Positions 8,055 to 17,497 are shown, counted from the stretch's first letter. The stretch is 64,000 bases of DNA from Alteromonas ponticola (GCF_012911815.1 NZ_JAATNW010000002.1:434001-498000); one strand, 5' to 3'. A program made the numbers and translations. Notes: generated by a model from the sequence alone, not told the origin.

Positions 8055-9764
8055 ATGTCATCTGCTGTTACCCCCAAGCACGTTGCTTATCAGATTATCC
8101 ATCACTTTGATAAAAACTATCGCTGGTTTTCGCGCATAACTAAAGGAGCGCAGGAACGGTTTGAAAAAGGGCTATGGCAACAAACCCAGGCGGCGTCAAA
8201 AGAACGAATTTCACTCTATGACGTTAGTGTTTCTGACGCGGTGGCTGAAATCTATCATCAGGTCACAGTACATCAGGAGAATGACCATTTCTGGCAGCAA
8301 ATGAAGGTTAGATACAGTGTATTGTTGGAAGGTCACCCACAATTTGAGTTGGCTGAAACCTTTTATAATTCGGTGATTGGGCGTATTTTCCGCCATCAGA
8401 AAATTGATGACAGCCTGATGTACATTCATCCCAGCCAGTGTTTTTTAGCGGGAAAAGATCGTCATCATGTAATTAACAGTTTTGATACCACCACCACGGT
8501 GGCAAAAATGTACGATACCATTTTTACTACTTACCGTTTTAACATTTCTTATGAAGACCTTGCTCGCGATAAATTTCGTCTGGAAAAAGCCTTGCGCAAA
8601 CGTCTGGACAGAAAACAACTGGCCAGTGTTCATACCGTGGAATTACTCAAACCCGTGTTCTACCGGGGTAAAGCCGCTTATCTGATTGGTCGGATATGCA
8701 TGCCTGATGAGACGCTACCGTTTGTTCTGGCCCTGCAGACCAATGATAAACAGGAGCTTTTTGTCGACGCATTGCTCACCGATCGTAAAGATTTAAGCGT
8801 CATCTTTGGTTTTGCCCGAAGCTATTTTATGGCTGATACACAAAATCCAGCCGAAGTGGTGGCATTTTTGCACGAGCTATTGCCTAACAAAAAAACCTTT
8901 GAACTGTATATGGCGCTGGGCCATTTCAAGCACGGAAAAACCGATTTCTACCGCAACTTTATAGGCCATCTGGCTGAGACGGCAGATCAATTCGAAGCCG
9001 CACCCGGTATTCGGGGGCTGGTGATGATGGTGTTTCATCTGCCCTCCTATGGCGTAGTATTTAAAATCATTAAAGATGAATTTCCTGAAAGCAAAAAAAT
9101 CACCCGTGAACATGTCAAAGACTGCTATCGCCTGGTGAAAATGTCAGATCGTGTTGGGCGCATGGCCGATACACATGAATATGTAAACTTTCGCCTACCG
9201 CTGTCCCGTGTCTCTTCTGCGCTGCTTACGGAATTGCAACAAACCTGTGCCTCAAGTATTGAGATAAGCAATGACCAGCTCATCATTCGTCACTTGTACA
9301 TCGAACGTAAAATGACCCCGCTGAATATTTATCTTGAGCAGGAAACTTCGCCAGAGAAGATAGAACATGCCCTGAATGAGTTAGGCCTGTGTATTAAACA
9401 AATTGCCAAAGCCAATATTTTTCCTGGCGATATGCTGCATAAAAATTTTGGCATTACTCGTCATGGACGGATGATATTTTATGATTATGACGAAATATGT
9501 CTGATGAGCGAGCGCAATTTTCGCGAATTACCTAAATCCGATGACCCCTTCGCTTTGGACACGCTCTCGGTAGCGCCTAACGACGTGTTCCCTGAACAGT
9601 TTGAACACTTCATTGTGGGTAAAATGCATTTAAAAAACATATTAAAAAGACTGCATGGCGATTTAATGTCGCCCACATTTTGGAAGCAGCTTCAGATAAT
9701 AACGGCACGAGGTGAAGTGCAGAATTTTACGCCATACAATGAAGCCATGCGTTTTCCACGGTAA
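8055..9764 (+). CDS. aceK: Isocitrate dehydrogenase kinase/phosphatase
   Basis: Bifunctional enzyme that phosphorylates and dephosphorylates isocitrate dehydrogenase, switching carbon between the TCA cycle and the glyoxylate shunt. The protein has 569 residues (E. coli 578). The ATP-binding segment APGIRGLVMMVFHLPS (about 315-330) followed by VVFKIIKD is characteristic, and the kinase-like core continues with DMLHKNFGI and FYDYDEI. The ATG follows AGGA. Unlike in enterobacteria it is not attached to aceBA, so its regulation must be separate. Confidence 0.96.
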   Translation: MSSAVTPKHVAYQIIHHFDKNYRWFSRITKGAQERFEKGLWQQTQAASKERISLYDVSVSDAVAEIYHQVTVHQENDHFWQQMKVRYSVLLEGHPQFELAETFYNSVIGRIFRHQKIDDSLMYIHPSQCFLAGKDRHHVINSFDTTTTVAKMYDTIFTTYRFNISYEDLARDKFRLEKALRKRLDRKQLASVHTVELLKPVFYRGKAAYLIGRICMPDETLPFVLALQTNDKQELFVDALLTDRKDLSVIFGFARSYFMADTQNPAEVVAFLHELLPNKKTFELYMALGHFKHGKTDFYRNFIGHLAETADQFEAAPGIRGLVMMVFHLPSYGVVFKIIKDEFPESKKITREHVKDCYRLVKMSDRVGRMADTHEYVNFRLPLSRVSSALLTELQQTCASSIEISNDQLIIRHLYIERKMTPLNIYLEQETSPEKIEHALNELGLCIKQIAKANIFPGDMLHKNFGITRHGRMIFYDYDEICLMSERNFRELPKSDDPFALDTLSVAPNDVFPEQFEHFIVGKMHLKNILKRLHGDLMSPTFWKQLQIITARGEVQNFTPYNEAMRFPR

Positions 9765-9909
9765 AATTCCGCAATGTTATAGCTAATTTGGTCGATGTCG
9801 CAGCAAAAAAAGTTAAACCTTTTTAATAGTCAAGTGATCGGGTGAGGGGCGTCTGGCAGTAATAAAGGAAGCAACAGCTGAAGCTTTCTTTCCAAAGGAC
9901 TATCGTTTA

Positions 9910-10587
9910 ATGAAAACGCTGCTCATTGAAGACGACCAAACCGTCGCTGAACATATCCAGCATGGATTCGAAGAAGCCGGTCACCGCTGCGAAGTTAGAC
10001 ATTCTGGTGACGCAGGCTTACACGAGGCTCAGGTTAATGAATACGACCTGATTATTCTAGATGTCATGTTACCCGTTATCGATGGCATGGATATTCTTAA
10101 CATTATTCGCGGACAAGGCAATAATACGCCAGTACTTGTACTGAGCGCTAAAAGCCAGGTTGAAGACAGGGTGCAAGGCCTGCGAGCCGGTGCCAGCGAT
10201 TATCTAACCAAACCGTTTGCGTTTGAGGAGTTACTCGCTCGTGCTGAGGGGCTTGCTGGACGAAGTGACCAGCATGATACCACCACGTTGCAGGTAGGCG
10301 ATCTCACGCTAGACCTGGTTCACCGACGCGTTACCCGCGGTGACCAGGAAATTGAACTGCAAGCAAAAGAATTCCAATTGCTAGAGTGCCTGCTACGCAA
10401 TCGTGGTCACGTGGTAACCCGCAGCATGTTATTAGAACATGTATGGAATTATCACTTTGATCCGCAAACTAACGTAATCGATGTGCATATCAGCCGGTTG
10501 CGTCAGAAAGTGGATAAGACCTTTAACGTGCCACTTATCGAAACCGTTCGCGGAACGGGTTACAGGATTTCGGACGCCGTTACGTGA
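9910..10587 (+). CDS. OmpR/PhoB-family response regulator
   Basis: DNA-binding response regulator of 225 residues. The receiver domain carries Glu7-Asp8-Asp9, the phosphoacceptor Asp51 in ILDVMLP and the conserved lysine in LTKPF (about residue 102). The winged-helix domain spans about 128-222 with VDVHISRLRQKV-like and ETVRGTGYR motifs. The stop overlaps the GTG start of the kinase gene by 4 bp, so the two form a translationally coupled two-component system. The signal is unknown. AAAGGA lies upstream of the ATG. Confidence 0.93.
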   Translation: MKTLLIEDDQTVAEHIQHGFEEAGHRCEVRHSGDAGLHEAQVNEYDLIILDVMLPVIDGMDILNIIRGQGNNTPVLVLSAKSQVEDRVQGLRAGASDYLTKPFAFEELLARAEGLAGRSDQHDTTTLQVGDLTLDLVHRRVTRGDQEIELQAKEFQLLECLLRNRGHVVTRSMLLEHVWNYHFDPQTNVIDVHISRLRQKVDKTFNVPLIETVRGTGYRISDAVT

Positions 10588-11978
10588 GTGCAATCAGTGC
10601 CTTTACCCGAAGCTCTAGCTTCAGGATAGGCGCAATAATGACTGCCCTGTCCATCGCGGCAGTCATCTTTATTTTGTATTTCTGGACCCTTGCCAACGAT
10701 GAAGTTTTCCTTAAGGAAGCGTATTCTGCGCTGGAAAACGAACAGTTCACCTTTGGTTCCATCTATCGGTTCGGAGGGCAGGACGCGCTCGACGAAGCGG
10801 TCGCCATTAAAGTCAGCGTAATGAAAAATCGTTCGTTGATCGGGCTCTTTGACGCAGACTATACTCCCCTTGCCGGCAACGTTTCCAAATGGCCGGATCT
10901 TAAACAGCAACGCGATATATTCCAGGTATCAGAAAAGCTGAACCAGCTGGTTATTGACGAGTACAGCGAAAACTACAACCCCCGTTCCAGACAATTTCTG
11001 GTTTCGATCAGACAGTTTAACGATGATCGCATTTTGTTTTTGGCGCGTGATGTACAACATGTTTATTCCGCGCAGTGGATGGGTAGCTATTTCAGCTGGG
11101 TGTTTGTCAGCTTCTTGCTGACCATTGTGGTATTAAGCTACTTCGTTGCCTGGTATGTGGTCAACCGAATCAACAGAATGGCGTTAACTGCTGACCACAT
11201 TATGAAAACGGGCAACCTGAAACGTCGCCTGCACATTGATAGTCACTGGGATGACCTGAGTCGATTGGCAATCGTATTTAACCGCATGCTGGCAAAAATT
11301 GAGGAGTCTTTTACCAACATTAAGTCAGTGACTGACAATATTGCGCATGACCTGCGCACCCCTTTATCACGATTGCGCACAACGTTAGAAAAAATTCCTG
11401 AGGCCGAGTTACGTAAAAGAAGCCTGCAGGAAACCGATAATCTTCTTTCGATGTTCAATGGCCTTTTGCGCATCGGCGACATCGAAACACAACGCCAGCG
11501 CCGCGCGTTTATGCGTATTGAGTTAGATGTGATTGTTGATGATGTAGTGTCGCTATACCAGCCGGTTGCTGATCAGAAAAATATGAAAATTGAGTTGGAT
11601 ATCGCGCCCGTGTCGATCATTGGTGACCGCGATCTTATCTTTCAGGCCATTGCCAATATTATCGATAACTGCATTAAGTACTCCGGGTTCAATTCCACCG
11701 TCACGGTTGAGGTCAGGGAATACAAACGCTGTGTCGCGATCAGTGTCAACGACTCTGGCCCTGGCGTATCATGTGAGCAGTTCGTTCATCTTGATCGACG
11801 TTTTTATCGGGCTGAACAAAGCCGTTCGTCCGCAGGTAATGGCTTGGGCCTGTCTCTGGTCAGGGCAGTAGCCAAATTACATGATGGTAACCTGTGGTTT
11901 ATTGACAATCCGAGAATGCAAAAGTCGGGCTTGGGTGTCACTATCACCCTGCCAAAAATTGATACGCTGGCGCGCTAA
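10584..11978 (+). CDS. Sensor histidine kinase, partner of the preceding regulator
   Basis: Inner-membrane kinase of 464 residues. Membrane segments are at about 13-35 and 169-193, bounding a periplasmic sensor of about 130 residues. A HAMP linker follows (about 190-243), then a HisKA domain with His255 in DNIAHDLRTPLSRLR and an ATPase domain with Asn362 in IIDNCIKYS, NDSGPGV (389-395) and GNGLGLSLV (419-427). The GTG start overlaps the regulator stop by 4 bp. The stop codons of this gene and the convergent DUF3833 gene overlap (11975-11978). The sensor domain gives no ligand. Confidence 0.93.
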   Translation: MSAISAFTRSSSFRIGAIMTALSIAAVIFILYFWTLANDEVFLKEAYSALENEQFTFGSIYRFGGQDALDEAVAIKVSVMKNRSLIGLFDADYTPLAGNVSKWPDLKQQRDIFQVSEKLNQLVIDEYSENYNPRSRQFLVSIRQFNDDRILFLARDVQHVYSAQWMGSYFSWVFVSFLLTIVVLSYFVAWYVVNRINRMALTADHIMKTGNLKRRLHIDSHWDDLSRLAIVFNRMLAKIEESFTNIKSVTDNIAHDLRTPLSRLRTTLEKIPEAELRKRSLQETDNLLSMFNGLLRIGDIETQRQRRAFMRIELDVIVDDVVSLYQPVADQKNMKIELDIAPVSIIGDRDLIFQAIANIIDNCIKYSGFNSTVTVEVREYKRCVAISVNDSGPGVSCEQFVHLDRRFYRAEQSRSSAGNGLGLSLVRAVAKLHDGNLWFIDNPRMQKSGLGVTITLPKIDTLAR

Positions 11979-12514
11979 TCTACATGTTGCATAAAAATCG
12001 TCACTTCTGCCATCACCAGTCCAAACTTTTTAATGTAAGAACGGTTCATAATGGTGTCATCGCCCATGGCGAAAAACCAGTCATCAAAGGCCACATCATA
12101 GGTATCATCGCCAACGGGTAAATCCATACGGTAGGTAAAATGAAACGCGTTGCCGTAAGAAGTGCCGTCGGCTGGACCGCTAATATCATTAGCCCGGCCT
12201 ATAAACTTCCCCTCTGCGGTGCGTTCGATTTTCCATGTGCGCTTTGTAGGTCCGTTCCCCAATTGATAGGAGAATGTTTCATCCAGGACTAACTCGTTCT
12301 GCTGCACACTTCCTTTAATATCGACAGTAAAGCGCTGGATAACATTACCTGAGCGATCCTGAACGATGCCCCACCCTTTAACATTTGTACCAAAAAACGC
12401 ATACAGATCGAATCGGGGCGTCATTTTTTCATATTGTTCGCCTTCAATGGAAGCACTGCAACCCCCAATTATCACAGTAATTGCCAGCAACAGATAACAC
12501 AGTTTATTGGTCAT
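11975..12514 (-). CDS. DUF3833-type lipoprotein
   Basis: Predicted lipoprotein of 179 residues. A signal peptide ends in the lipobox VIIGGC, with Cys19 as the lipidated residue. The body (FDLYAFFGTNVKGWGIVQDRSG, KRTWKIERTAEGKF, FHFTYRMDLPVGDDTYDVAFDDWFFAMGD in pieces) fits the DUF3833 family, a beta-rich envelope protein family without known function. Two ATGs are possible; the second, at 12514, is spaced about 7 nt from AGGA while the first is too close. Its start region overlaps the end of the chalcone-isomerase-like gene, so the two are coupled and presumably act in the same envelope process. Confidence 0.8.
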   Translation of the reverse strand: MTNKLCYLLLAITVIIGGCSASIEGEQYEKMTPRFDLYAFFGTNVKGWGIVQDRSGNVIQRFTVDIKGSVQQNELVLDETFSYQLGNGPTKRTWKIERTAEGKFIGRANDISGPADGTSYGNAFHFTYRMDLPVGDDTYDVAFDDWFFAMGDDTIMNRSYIKKFGLVMAEVTIFMQHVD

Positions 12515-13046
12515 TAGCATTTCCTAATAGCTGTTGTCTCAATTCAGGTTCCGATGTTTTTTCATCTAACCAGATAGCGAAAAAACATTGGGTGAAATCA
12601 GGTGTCTCTATCACGCCAACTTCACTTCCGTTATGGAAAAAGCGTGCATTTCCCTGGCTGTCACGCACGCCGGTAAGAAGGTCACCTTCGCGCATATCCG
12701 GAAAAATGTCCTTCATTTCGTCTTCCCATTTTGGAAAATGTGTAGATTCACAGAGTTGCTGTTCGCCCATCACTTTGATAGAGCGTTCCGCTATTTCCTT
12801 GCCAGTAAAATCTCTAAGATAAGATAATGAAAGAACAAAAGGTTTATCTGCTTTGAAGTTACCTTCGGGGGCGTATAATGACGCGTCATAGATGTCCCAG
12901 AACATGTAGCTTAACTGGCCCTCTCCCACCAATTCAGCTTTGGGCACGTGGGAAAGCGCTTGTTGAAGCTTGCTGTCGTCGGCTGAGGCAGCAAACGGGC
13001 AGCCAACTAAGGTCACCGTTATCAACCGTAAAAGAAATATTTTCAT
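12504..13046 (-). CDS. Exported chalcone isomerase-like protein
   Basis: 180-residue protein with a Sec signal peptide (MKIFLLRLITVTLVGCPFAASA, cleavage after about residue 22). The core ELVGEGQLSYMFWDIYDASLYAP and FVLSLSYLRDFTGKEIAERS fits the bacterial chalcone isomerase-like fold family (Chalcone_3 type), whose bacterial members are mostly non-catalytic or uncharacterised. It is the first gene of a two-gene operon with the DUF3833 lipoprotein and overlaps it. The signal peptide contains a cysteine, but the lipobox is poor, so a soluble periplasmic protein is more likely. Confidence 0.75.
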   Translation of the reverse strand: MKIFLLRLITVTLVGCPFAASADDSKLQQALSHVPKAELVGEGQLSYMFWDIYDASLYAPEGNFKADKPFVLSLSYLRDFTGKEIAERSIKVMGEQQLCESTHFPKWEDEMKDIFPDMREGDLLTGVRDSQGNARFFHNGSEVGVIETPDFTQCFFAIWLDEKTSEPELRQQLLGNANDQ

Positions 13047-13117
13047 TGGGCGCTCCTTTATATAAAAATACTGCGTAAAGCGTGGCGGTGATCAAAATGA
13101 GGATGAGATAATGAGCA

Positions 13118-14047
13118 TTGATAAGTGTCAATCAGCACAAACTGATAGTTATTACTGTGATTGAATCTATTCCTGAGATAGAAACCCCTTCACCGTGTTT
13201 GCCTTTCAAACCAGACTGGCAGCATGCCGAAGATCTGCAAATTTATGTCAAACGTGATGATTTGATCCATCCGGTTGTGTCTGGAAATAAGTGGCGTAAG
13301 CTTAAATATACGTTGCGGCAGTTGCCCGCGAGCACCACCCGAATCGTCAGCTTCGGTGGTGGATATTCTAATCATCTTCATGCATTAGGTTTTATCTGTC
13401 ATCAACTCGCCATGCCGTTTACCGCTATCGTACGGGGAGATTACTCAGCTTCACTTACACCTATGTTGCATGATCTGATGGCGTGGAACAGTGAACTGGT
13501 TTATGTCGATAAAGTGGAATATCGACAACGGGACACACTGGCATACATTAATCAACTTCAGGCACGTTATCCTGGCGCAGTAATAATCCCTGAAGGAGGC
13601 AAACAGCCAAGTGCGCTTCGCGGCGTGGGTGAAATCATGCATGAACTCGCCGTCATTCCGGATTACGTATTAGTACCTGTAGGTTCCGGCGCTACGCTTG
13701 CCGGGTTGGTTGGACAGTTATACGGGCATCAGCGTGCCATTGGGATCGCGGTTCTTAAAGGTGAAAATTATCTTGAAAGTGAGGTCAATCAGCTGCTTGA
13801 CCGCACGCAAACCAATTGGCACATCCAACACGATTTTCATCACGGAGGATACGCCAAGTGCTCTCGTGAGCTTGCAGAATTTTGTCGTACTTTTACCCGT
13901 GAGCATGGGTTTGCTGTTGAGCCGGTTTATTCGGGTAAGTTGTTTTATGCGGCTAAAATGCTGATCGAACGGCAGTATTTTGAAAAAGGCGCGAAAGTAT
14001 TGTTACTGCATACCGGCGGCTTACAGGGAGCCAGAGAATCTCGGTAA
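13118..14047 (+). CDS. PLP-dependent enzyme of the ACC deaminase / D-cysteine desulfhydrase family
   Basis: 309-residue fold-type II PLP enzyme. The PLP lysine is in SGNKWRKLKY (about residues 50-59), the phosphate/substrate loop in FGGGYSNHLHALG (about 74-86) and the cofactor glycine loop in PVGSGATLAG (about 182-191). Members act as D-cysteine desulfhydrase or 1-aminocyclopropane-1-carboxylate deaminase; the substrate here cannot be told from sequence. The start is uncertain: TTG at 13118 is given, but a GTG further in (about 13157) would also keep the full fold. The gene is divergent from the chalcone-isomerase-like gene. Confidence 0.8.
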   Translation: MISVNQHKLIVITVIESIPEIETPSPCLPFKPDWQHAEDLQIYVKRDDLIHPVVSGNKWRKLKYTLRQLPASTTRIVSFGGGYSNHLHALGFICHQLAMPFTAIVRGDYSASLTPMLHDLMAWNSELVYVDKVEYRQRDTLAYINQLQARYPGAVIIPEGGKQPSALRGVGEIMHELAVIPDYVLVPVGSGATLAGLVGQLYGHQRAIGIAVLKGENYLESEVNQLLDRTQTNWHIQHDFHHGGYAKCSRELAEFCRTFTREHGFAVEPVYSGKLFYAAKMLIERQYFEKGAKVLLLHTGGLQGARESR

Positions 14048-14245
14048 TTCAGGTAAACATTAATAAGTACTCACTTTGTGTAATTTTGTGATCTGTATTA
14101 ATCTGTAGGTCGTTCAAACCTTTGCAATATTAACGTATCCGACATGTAAACCAGGCTTTTTCGAATGACTGTTCCACTTTTCAATTGGTGCATTTTTCGT
14201 CCGCCACTCCCTTCAGTCAGATCTATTTAAAGGAGGGCTGCCGTT

Positions 14246-14647
14246 TTGATCCATTGTCCTGATGATTTACCCAGGCCTCTACAAATTCTAGTGGGGCGCA
14301 GCTTACGCCTGTGCGAAATGATTTTACCGCATACAAAAGTGCTTTATCCCTTTGCTGCTATTTATGAAGCGGGCCGTGTCGGCTGCCTTTTTTCTGACGA
14401 ATCCGTTAAAGTTGAAAGCGAACGTCAACTGATTGAGCAATTGCAGTGGCGAATTATCGATACCACCACGCATACCACCAGTTATAGCGTTCTGGTTTAC
14501 GCGGTTACGGTACAAACACAAACTAACAAGCAAATTGACGCCATTGCGATTAATGCATCCCCTCCCGATGATGAAGAAACCATGCTGCTTTATCCGTTTT
14601 TTCGAATTGGCCATCGAATTGTCTTATCACCTCCAATTCACGGGTAA
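14246..14647 (+). CDS. Uncharacterised 133-residue protein
   Basis: I do not recognise a family. The TTG start is supported by a very strong ribosome binding site, AAAGGAGGG, 8-9 nt upstream. The protein is soluble, without signal peptide or membrane segment; it has a beta-strand-like pattern (YSVLVYAVTVQTQTN) and an acidic stretch PPDDEETM near the end. It lies 100 bp before the carboxyspermidine synthase gene on the same strand, so it could be co-transcribed with the polyamine pair, but there is no functional evidence. Confidence 0.65.
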   Translation: MIHCPDDLPRPLQILVGRSLRLCEMILPHTKVLYPFAAIYEAGRVGCLFSDESVKVESERQLIEQLQWRIIDTTTHTTSYSVLVYAVTVQTQTNKQIDAIAINASPPDDEETMLLYPFFRIGHRIVLSPPIHG

Positions 14648-14746
14648 TTCCATTACTTTTTACACAAATAATGTAACTTAGTTTGCCAAATGCGGATTGT
14701 CTGCTAGCATTCAGCGCTAATTCTTAAAGCCCTGGGAACGACAACT

Positions 14747-15949
14747 ATGTCTCGAGTATTGATTATCGGAGCTGGCGGTGTCGCCGCTGTTACTGTTAAA
14801 AAATGTGCACGCTTGCCGCAACATTTTGATGAAATTTATCTGGCAAGCCGCACGGTATCCAAATGCGAAGCTTTACAAAAAGAAGTGGGCGCGGATCGGG
14901 TGAAGGCGGTTTTTGCTGTTGATGCTGATAATGCCAGCGAAGTGGAAAAACTAATCAATGAAGTTAAACCAGATCTGGTCATAAACCTGGCACTGCCTTA
15001 TCAGGATCTTCCTATTATGGATGCTTGTCTGGCAACCGGAACTGATTATCTGGATACCGCGAATTACGAGCCTAAAGACGAAGCGAAATTTGAATATTCG
15101 TGGCAGTGGGCCTATCAGGATAAGTTTAAGAATGCCGGCATTATGGCGTTGTTGGGCAGTGGCTTCGATCCGGGTGTAACTAACGTATATACCGCGTATG
15201 CAGCGAAACACTATTTTGATGAAATTCACTATCTGGATATCGTTGACTGTAACGGCGGTGATCACGGGCAGGCATTTGCGACCAACTTCAACCCTGAAAT
15301 TAACATTCGCGAAATTACGCAGCGCGGCCGTTTCTGGGAAAATGGCGAATGGAAAGAAACCGACCCATTAAGCGTACGTGAAGATCTGGATTACCAAAAT
15401 ATTGGTGTGCGCGCTTCTTATCTGATGTTCCATGAAGAACTTGAATCGCTGGTTAAACATTTCCCCACCCTTAAACGTGCGCGTTTCTGGATGACCTTTG
15501 GTGATGCTTACTTAAACCACCTGCGTGTGCTGGAAGGCATTGGCATGACCAGCATCGAACCGGTTGAATTTCAGGGGCAGAAAATTGTACCACTGGAATT
15601 TTTGAAAGCGGTATTACCTAATCCCGGTTCGCTAGCCGAAGGCTACACCGGTATGACGTGCATAGGTACCTATATTACCGGTGTGAAAGACGGCAAAGAA
15701 AAAACTATCTTCATTTACAACAATTGCGATCATGCCAAATGTAATGAAGAAGTGGGTGCGCAGGCTGTTTCTTATACTACGGGTGTGCCCGCCATGATAG
15801 GCGCAATGTTAATGCTTAACGGCAAGTGGAAGCAAGCCGGCGTATGGAACATGGAACAATTTGATCCTGATCCTTTCATGGACATGCTGAACGAGCATGG
15901 TCTGCCATGGCACGTGCTTGAATGTGATAAGAGTCCGTTTGCCAAATAG
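14747..15949 (+). CDS. Carboxynorspermidine/carboxyspermidine synthase (saccharopine dehydrogenase family)
   Basis: Cytoplasmic reductase of 400 residues that condenses aspartate semialdehyde with putrescine or diaminopropane to carboxyspermidine or carboxynorspermidine using NADPH. The N-terminal Rossmann motif is VLIIGAGGVAAVT (4-16). GSGFDPGVTNVYTAYA (about 138-153) and LDIVDCNGGDHG are typical of this family. The next gene, 27 bp downstream, is the matching decarboxylase, which fixes the function better than sequence alone. The pair replaces SpeD/SpeE-type spermidine synthesis and draws on the same aspartate semialdehyde pool as ThrA. Confidence 0.9.
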   Translation: MSRVLIIGAGGVAAVTVKKCARLPQHFDEIYLASRTVSKCEALQKEVGADRVKAVFAVDADNASEVEKLINEVKPDLVINLALPYQDLPIMDACLATGTDYLDTANYEPKDEAKFEYSWQWAYQDKFKNAGIMALLGSGFDPGVTNVYTAYAAKHYFDEIHYLDIVDCNGGDHGQAFATNFNPEINIREITQRGRFWENGEWKETDPLSVREDLDYQNIGVRASYLMFHEELESLVKHFPTLKRARFWMTFGDAYLNHLRVLEGIGMTSIEPVEFQGQKIVPLEFLKAVLPNPGSLAEGYTGMTCIGTYITGVKDGKEKTIFIYNNCDHAKCNEEVGAQAVSYTTGVPAMIGAMLMLNGKWKQAGVWNMEQFDPDPFMDMLNEHGLPWHVLECDKSPFAK

Positions 15950-15976
15950 CACAATCTTTAAAGTGGAGTAACACGG

Positions 15977-17107
15977 TTGACCGATTTAACAAAACGCTCT
16001 GATATTCCTTCGCCATGCTATGTGCTGGAGGAGGAAAAACTCATTCGCAACCTGGAGATAATGAAGCGGGTACAGGATGAGTCCGGTGCGCGCATCATTC
16101 TGGCGCTAAAAGGCTTCTCCATGTGGTCCAGTTTTGACATCATCAAGCCTTACTTGCATGGTGCAACCGCCAGTTCAGTATGGGAAGCCAAACTGGCCAG
16201 CGAGATGGGTAAAGAAGTGCATGCCTATGCGCCAGCTTATAAGCCCACCGACATAGCGGAACTGAAAAATCTGGTCAACCATATTTCCTTTAATAGCCTT
16301 GGGCAATGGCAGCGCTACAAGGACGAAGTAACGTCGTTGTCAGTAGGGTTACGTATTAATCCCGAGCATCAGGAAGCCAACACGCCGTTATACGATCCGG
16401 CGGCACCGGGTTCACGTCTGGGTATACGGGCCAGCGAACTTGAAGATATTGACCTATCAGGCGTCGAAGGATTTCACTGTCATAATTTATGTGAGTGCGA
16501 CTCGTTTGCCACCGAACGTACACTGAATGCTATTGAGCAGCGCTTTGCCAAATGGTTACCCCAGTTGAAATGGCTGAACCTGGGGGGTGGGCACTTAATG
16601 ACTAAAAAGGGCTACGAGGTAGCGCACTTAATTACCACCTTGAAAAACTTCAAGGTGCGCTATCCACACCTGGATGTAATATTGGAACCGGGTTCTGCGG
16701 TAGCTTGGGATACGGGACCGCTCATCGCCGAGGTGGTCGATATCGTCGACAACGAAGGGCCCATCGCTATTTTGGACATTTCAGCCACGGCCCACATGCC
16801 AGATGTACTGGAAATGCCCTATCGCCCCGCGGTGTTAGACAGTGATGACGCAAACGTCAAACCCCATACCTATAAATTGGGGGGCAACTCGTGCCTGGCC
16901 GGTGATGTCATCGACAAATATTCCTTTGACAAGCCACTGGCTGTTGGCGATCGTCTTCAATTTGAAGACATGATGCATTACACCATGGTTAAAACGACCT
17001 TTTTCAACGGCGTCGAACACCCCGCCATTGCTATTTTGCGTCAGGACGGTTCACTGGACGTGGTGCGTCGCTTCAGCTACGCCGATTTCAAAGCCAGATT
17101 GTCCTGA
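15977..17107 (+). CDS. nspC: Carboxynorspermidine decarboxylase
   Basis: PLP-dependent fold-type III decarboxylase, 376 residues, releasing norspermidine or spermidine from the carboxylated intermediate. The PLP lysine lies in ILALKGFSMW (about residues 41-50), the conserved LNLGGGH at about 195-201 and EPGSAVAW at about 236-243, with a C-terminal GNSCLAGDV (substrate cysteine) and MMHYTMVK. Length fits NspC (about 377). The TTG start at 15977 is preceded by GGAG. It forms an operon with the synthase. Confidence 0.93.
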   Translation: MTDLTKRSDIPSPCYVLEEEKLIRNLEIMKRVQDESGARIILALKGFSMWSSFDIIKPYLHGATASSVWEAKLASEMGKEVHAYAPAYKPTDIAELKNLVNHISFNSLGQWQRYKDEVTSLSVGLRINPEHQEANTPLYDPAAPGSRLGIRASELEDIDLSGVEGFHCHNLCECDSFATERTLNAIEQRFAKWLPQLKWLNLGGGHLMTKKGYEVAHLITTLKNFKVRYPHLDVILEPGSAVAWDTGPLIAEVVDIVDNEGPIAILDISATAHMPDVLEMPYRPAVLDSDDANVKPHTYKLGGNSCLAGDVIDKYSFDKPLAVGDRLQFEDMMHYTMVKTTFFNGVEHPAIAILRQDGSLDVVRRFSYADFKARLS

Positions 17108-17131
17108 TAGCGTGTCGTAACCTAATTCAAG

Positions 17132-17157
17132 CAAGTTGCCGTCACAGCGGCAACTTG
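17132..17157 (+). terminator. Hairpin after nspC, probable terminator
   Basis: A perfect 10-bp stem CAAGTTGCCG/CGGCAACTTG with a 6-nt loop, 25 bp after the nspC stop and before a convergent gene. The downstream tract TCTACGTCT is not a T run, so termination may be weak or need Rho. Confidence 0.5.
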
Positions 17158-17189
17158 TCTACGTCTGGTATCGCGTTGGTTCATTTGCA

Positions 17190-17456
17190 CTAAATTACAC
17201 TGCTTCCCTTAGCAAGCTGAGAATCATCCACTTCCCCTTCAATCAATCGTTTATCATCCATGTAAATTGCATACCGAGTTCCTTTGGGAGCAGCAATACT
17301 GTAATTGAAGCCATACATAGTATTCTCGTTCAGCTCGATACTTGATTCACGCTCAGGGTAAATTAACTCGTACTGTCCACTGTCCGCTCCCTGAGAAAAC
17401 ACGTCCACGGTCCAGCGACCTTCCTGAATATCGATTCTTAGTGTAGAAACTGTCAT
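17190..17456 (-). CDS. Uncharacterised 88-residue protein
   Basis: Small cytoplasmic protein with no recognised domain, no signal peptide and no membrane segment. The start at 17456 (MTVSTLRIDIQEG) is chosen because GGGAGA lies 6 nt upstream; an in-frame ATG 12 nt earlier would overlap that site. The sequence looks like a small beta sheet (WTVDVFSQG, QYELIYPE, YAIYMDDKRLIEGEV). It lies just downstream of rsmI on the same strand order and convergent with nspC. Confidence 0.6.
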   Translation of the reverse strand: MTVSTLRIDIQEGRWTVDVFSQGADSGQYELIYPERESSIELNENTMYGFNYSIAAPKGTRYAIYMDDKRLIEGEVDDSQLAKGSSVI

Positions 17457-17497
17457 GATATCTCCCATTACTCACATGCTAACCAGTACGCATGATG

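Noticed and set aside
16742-16751. TCGTCGACAA in nspC, 9 of 10 matches to the prp operator
   Set aside because: It falls in codons for Ile-Val-Asp-Asn inside the gene and has no neighbouring copies.
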